Translations under genes and position numbers: made by a program
In this document: piece by piece, positions 4,415 through 6,081 of the stretch
How positions within the stretch are numbered: the stretch's first letter is position 1
Layout: each line of letters begins with the position of its first letter
Notes under the pieces: generated by a model
Database searches by the model: none
Told to the model about the DNA's origin: nothing
Seen by the model: the letters and a program-made list of their open reading frames with translations, nothing else
NCBI GenBank assembly: GCA_020056545.1
Contig: JAGVHM010000179.1
Coordinates: 1 to 6,081, forward strand
Direction of reading: 5' to 3'
From: a bacterium
GTDB taxonomy: Bacteria > Desulfobacterota > Deferrimicrobia > Deferrimicrobiales > Deferrimicrobiaceae
DNA: 6,081 nucleotides

Positions 4415-6081
4415 TCAGACCATCATGTGGTAGGGGTCGACGTCGGCCTCCATGCGGACGCCGTGCTTGCGGACTACGTCGCGCAGCGGGTGCAGCAGCG
4501 GCGGGAAGAAATCCCCCACGGCAAACCGCTCGGGCATCTTCAGAAGGATCTGGTAGCGGTGCATCCGCTTCACGAGGGAGATGGGCGACGGCGATGGACC
4601 GAGAAGCTCTATCCCCGCGGCGGAAACCGGTCCCGCGAGCGCTGCCGCCACCTCCTCCGCCGCCTGGAGGACCCGGTCCGCCTTTGATCCCCATAACCGC
4701 AGGAGGAGCATCCGCCCGAAAGGCGGGTAGCCCAGCGCCTCACGCCCGGCCAGCTCCTCTTCCATGAAGCCGGCGAAATCGTACCTGGCAGCCGCCCGGA
4801 TGCAGAGATGATCCGGCGACAGGGTCTGGACGATCACCTTTCCCGAACGTTCGCCTCTCCCAGCGCGCCCGGCGACCTGCGTCAGGATCTGGAACGTCCG
4901 CTCGGCGGAGCGGAAATCCGGGAAGGAGAGGGACAGGTCGGCCAGAAGGACCCCGACCAGCGTCACTTCGGGGAAATCGTGCCCCTTGGCGATCATCTGT
5001 GTGCCCACCAGGATGTCCACTTCCCCGGCCTGCATGCGGGAGAGGATATCGCCGTAAGTTCCCTTTCGGCGGCTGACGTCGGAGTCCAGCCGCGCCACCC
5101 GTGCCTCCTTCCATCGCTTCGCCGCCCATGCCAGCAGCCGCTCCGTACCGATCCCCACCTGGGCGAGCTTGTGGCCGCCGCATCCGGCGCATCGCTCGGG
5201 AGGCTTCGTCCTGGCGTTGCAGTAGTGGCAAACCAGAGCGTCATCCTGCTGGTGGAATGTGAGCGAGACACGGCAGTTGCGGCAGTGGACGGTCTCTCCG
5301 CAATCCAGGCAGGTGACCGCCGGGGCGTACCCCCTGCGGTTCAGGAACAGCATGACTTTCTCCCCGCGGGCAAGCGTTTCCTCGATGGCGGTTTCCAGCT
5401 CCGGGGAGAAGTAGCGGTCGGCGCCCCGCAGCGATGAGCGGCCCGTGAGATCCACGACCTGCATTTCCGGCAGTTCCCTCCCCCCGATCCGCTCGGGAAG
5501 GGCAAGAAGAGCGGCTTCTCCCGTCCGCGTCATCCGGACCGATTCGGCGGAAGGAGTCGCCGAGCCCAGCAGGACGACGGCGTTCTCCATCTTCCCACGG
5601 AGCAACGCGAGGTCCCGCGCCTGGTAGCGGATGCCGTCTTCCTGCTTGTAGGCGGCGTCGTGTTCCTCGTCGATGATGAACAGCCCCGGCGCCGGGAAGG
5701 GGGAGAAGATTGCGGACCGCGCGCCGACGCATAGAAAAACTTCACCGGCACGGACCTTCCTCCATTGTGCCGCCCGCTCCGCCGGGGAGAGGCCGCTGTG
5801 CAGCACGGCCACTCCTTCCCCAAAGCGCGTGGCGACCCGGCCCAGCAGCTGCGGGGTCAGGGCGATCTCGGGAACGAGATACACCGCCTGCCTGCCGGTC
5901 TGCCTGACCTGCTCGACGGCGCGCAGGTAGACCTCCGTCTTCCCGGAGCCGGTGATCCCGTGCAGCACGAATGCGGCGAACTTCCCCGAGGCGAGAGAGA
6001 TTCCGATTTTTGCGAGAGCCGCTTCCTGGTGCTGCGTGGGGGTGATCTCCCCCGAAATGTCGGGCAGGCGTTCGGCTGAAA
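4415..6081 (-). CDS. priA: Primosomal protein N' (replication restart helicase PriA), 5'-truncated
   Basis: The C-terminal 554 residues of PriA, the 3'-to-5' DNA helicase that recognises stalled forks and loads the replicative helicase. The window edge removes the N-terminal DNA 3'-end-binding and winged-helix domains (E. coli PriA is 732 aa). In visible numbering: Q motif region TPTQHQEAAL (13-22), Walker A GITGSGKT (41-48), motif Ia LVPEIALTPQL (68-78), GARSAIFSP (119-127), Walker B DEEH (137-140), motif III GSATPS (172-177), motif V GTQMIAKGHDFP (359-370) and motif VI QVAGRAGRG (401-409). Eight cysteines (257, 260, 266, 269, 284, 287, 297, 300) form the two zinc sites inserted in the helicase core. 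The C-terminal domain has YPPFGRM and ends near DVDPYHMMV, as is usual. The frame is open to the edge, with no start in view. No defect is visible, so it should be functional. Confidence 0.97.
   Translation of the reverse strand, partial: SAERLPDISGEITPTQHQEAALAKIGISLASGKFAAFVLHGITGSGKTEVYLRAVEQVRQTGRQAVYLVPEIALTPQLLGRVATRFGEGVAVLHSGLSPAERAAQWRKVRAGEVFLCVGARSAIFSPFPAPGLFIIDEEHDAAYKQEDGIRYQARDLALLRGKMENAVVLLGSATPSAESVRMTRTGEAALLALPERIGGRELPEMQVVDLTGRSSLRGADRYFSPELETAIEETLARGEKVMLFLNRRGYAPAVTCLDCGETVHCRNCRVSLTFHQQDDALVCHYCNARTKPPERCAGCGGHKLAQVGIGTERLLAWAAKRWKEARVARLDSDVSRRKGTYGDILSRMQAGEVDILVGTQMIAKGHDFPEVTLVGVLLADLSLSFPDFRSAERTFQILTQVAGRAGRGERSGKVIVQTLSPDHLCIRAAARYDFAGFMEEELAGREALGYPPFGRMLLLRLWGSKADRVLQAAEEVAAALAGPVSAAGIELLGPSPSPISLVKRMHRYQILLKMPERFAVGDFFPPLLHPLRDVVRKHGVRMEADVDPYHMMV

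Noticed and set aside
4808..5437. Plus-strand open frame of 209 codons opposite priA
   Set aside because: It is antisense to the zinc-binding and motif V-VI region of priA and looks like a composition-driven shadow.

Overview
The window is a G+C-rich (roughly 60-65%), densely coded bacterial segment with no mobile elements, CRISPR or RNA genes that I can recognise. Gene content suggests an anaerobic or facultative member of the former Deltaproteobacteria (Desulfobacterota / Geobacter-like lineages) or a similar group: a small multiheme-type c cytochrome, a DUF2889 protein, an ATC-hydrolase-family protein and a short 'VYRVDY...ERRR' conserved protein. This taxonomic reading is an inference from gene families, not a measurement.

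Layout. From about 3464 down to position 1, six genes lie head to tail on the minus strand with almost no space between them: an ATC-hydrolase-family protein (2970-3464), a membrane-anchored diheme c-type cytochrome (2720-2965, 4 nt after the previous stop), endonuclease IV Nfo (1848-2723, GTG start overlapping the cytochrome stop as GTGA), a DUF2889 protein (1244-1834, 13-nt gap), an M29-family metallo-aminopeptidase (97-1194, 49-nt gap), and the first codons of an integral-membrane spermidine-synthase-like protein that runs off the left edge. This looks like one transcription unit. Its likely control region is a strikingly AT-rich island (about 3517-3615) holding a 9-bp inverted repeat. The island is shared with a divergent plus-strand gene for a 76-aa conserved small protein (3637-3867), which has a reasonable sigma70-type promoter and ribosome binding site.

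The small gene converges, 22 bp apart, on a minus-strand gene (3890-4273) for a 127-aa protein whose core resembles SpoVG in layout and which ends in a Lys/Glu-rich tail. Upstream of it, after a 141-bp spacer containing a folded-looking element and a 12-bp palindrome, lies the 3' three quarters of priA (4415-6081, cut by the right edge), encoding the primosomal replication-restart helicase with all helicase motifs and eight zinc-binding cysteines.

How the genes work together. PriA (replication restart) and Nfo (abasic-site repair) are housekeeping genome-maintenance genes, but they sit in separate transcription units. The least explained part is the front of the operon, where a cysteine-containing ATC-hydrolase-family protein is translationally coupled to a tiny bis-histidine-capable diheme membrane cytochrome. 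I see no clear new defence or mobile system here; the best leads are this coupled pair, the AT-rich divergent control region and the SpoVG-like protein.
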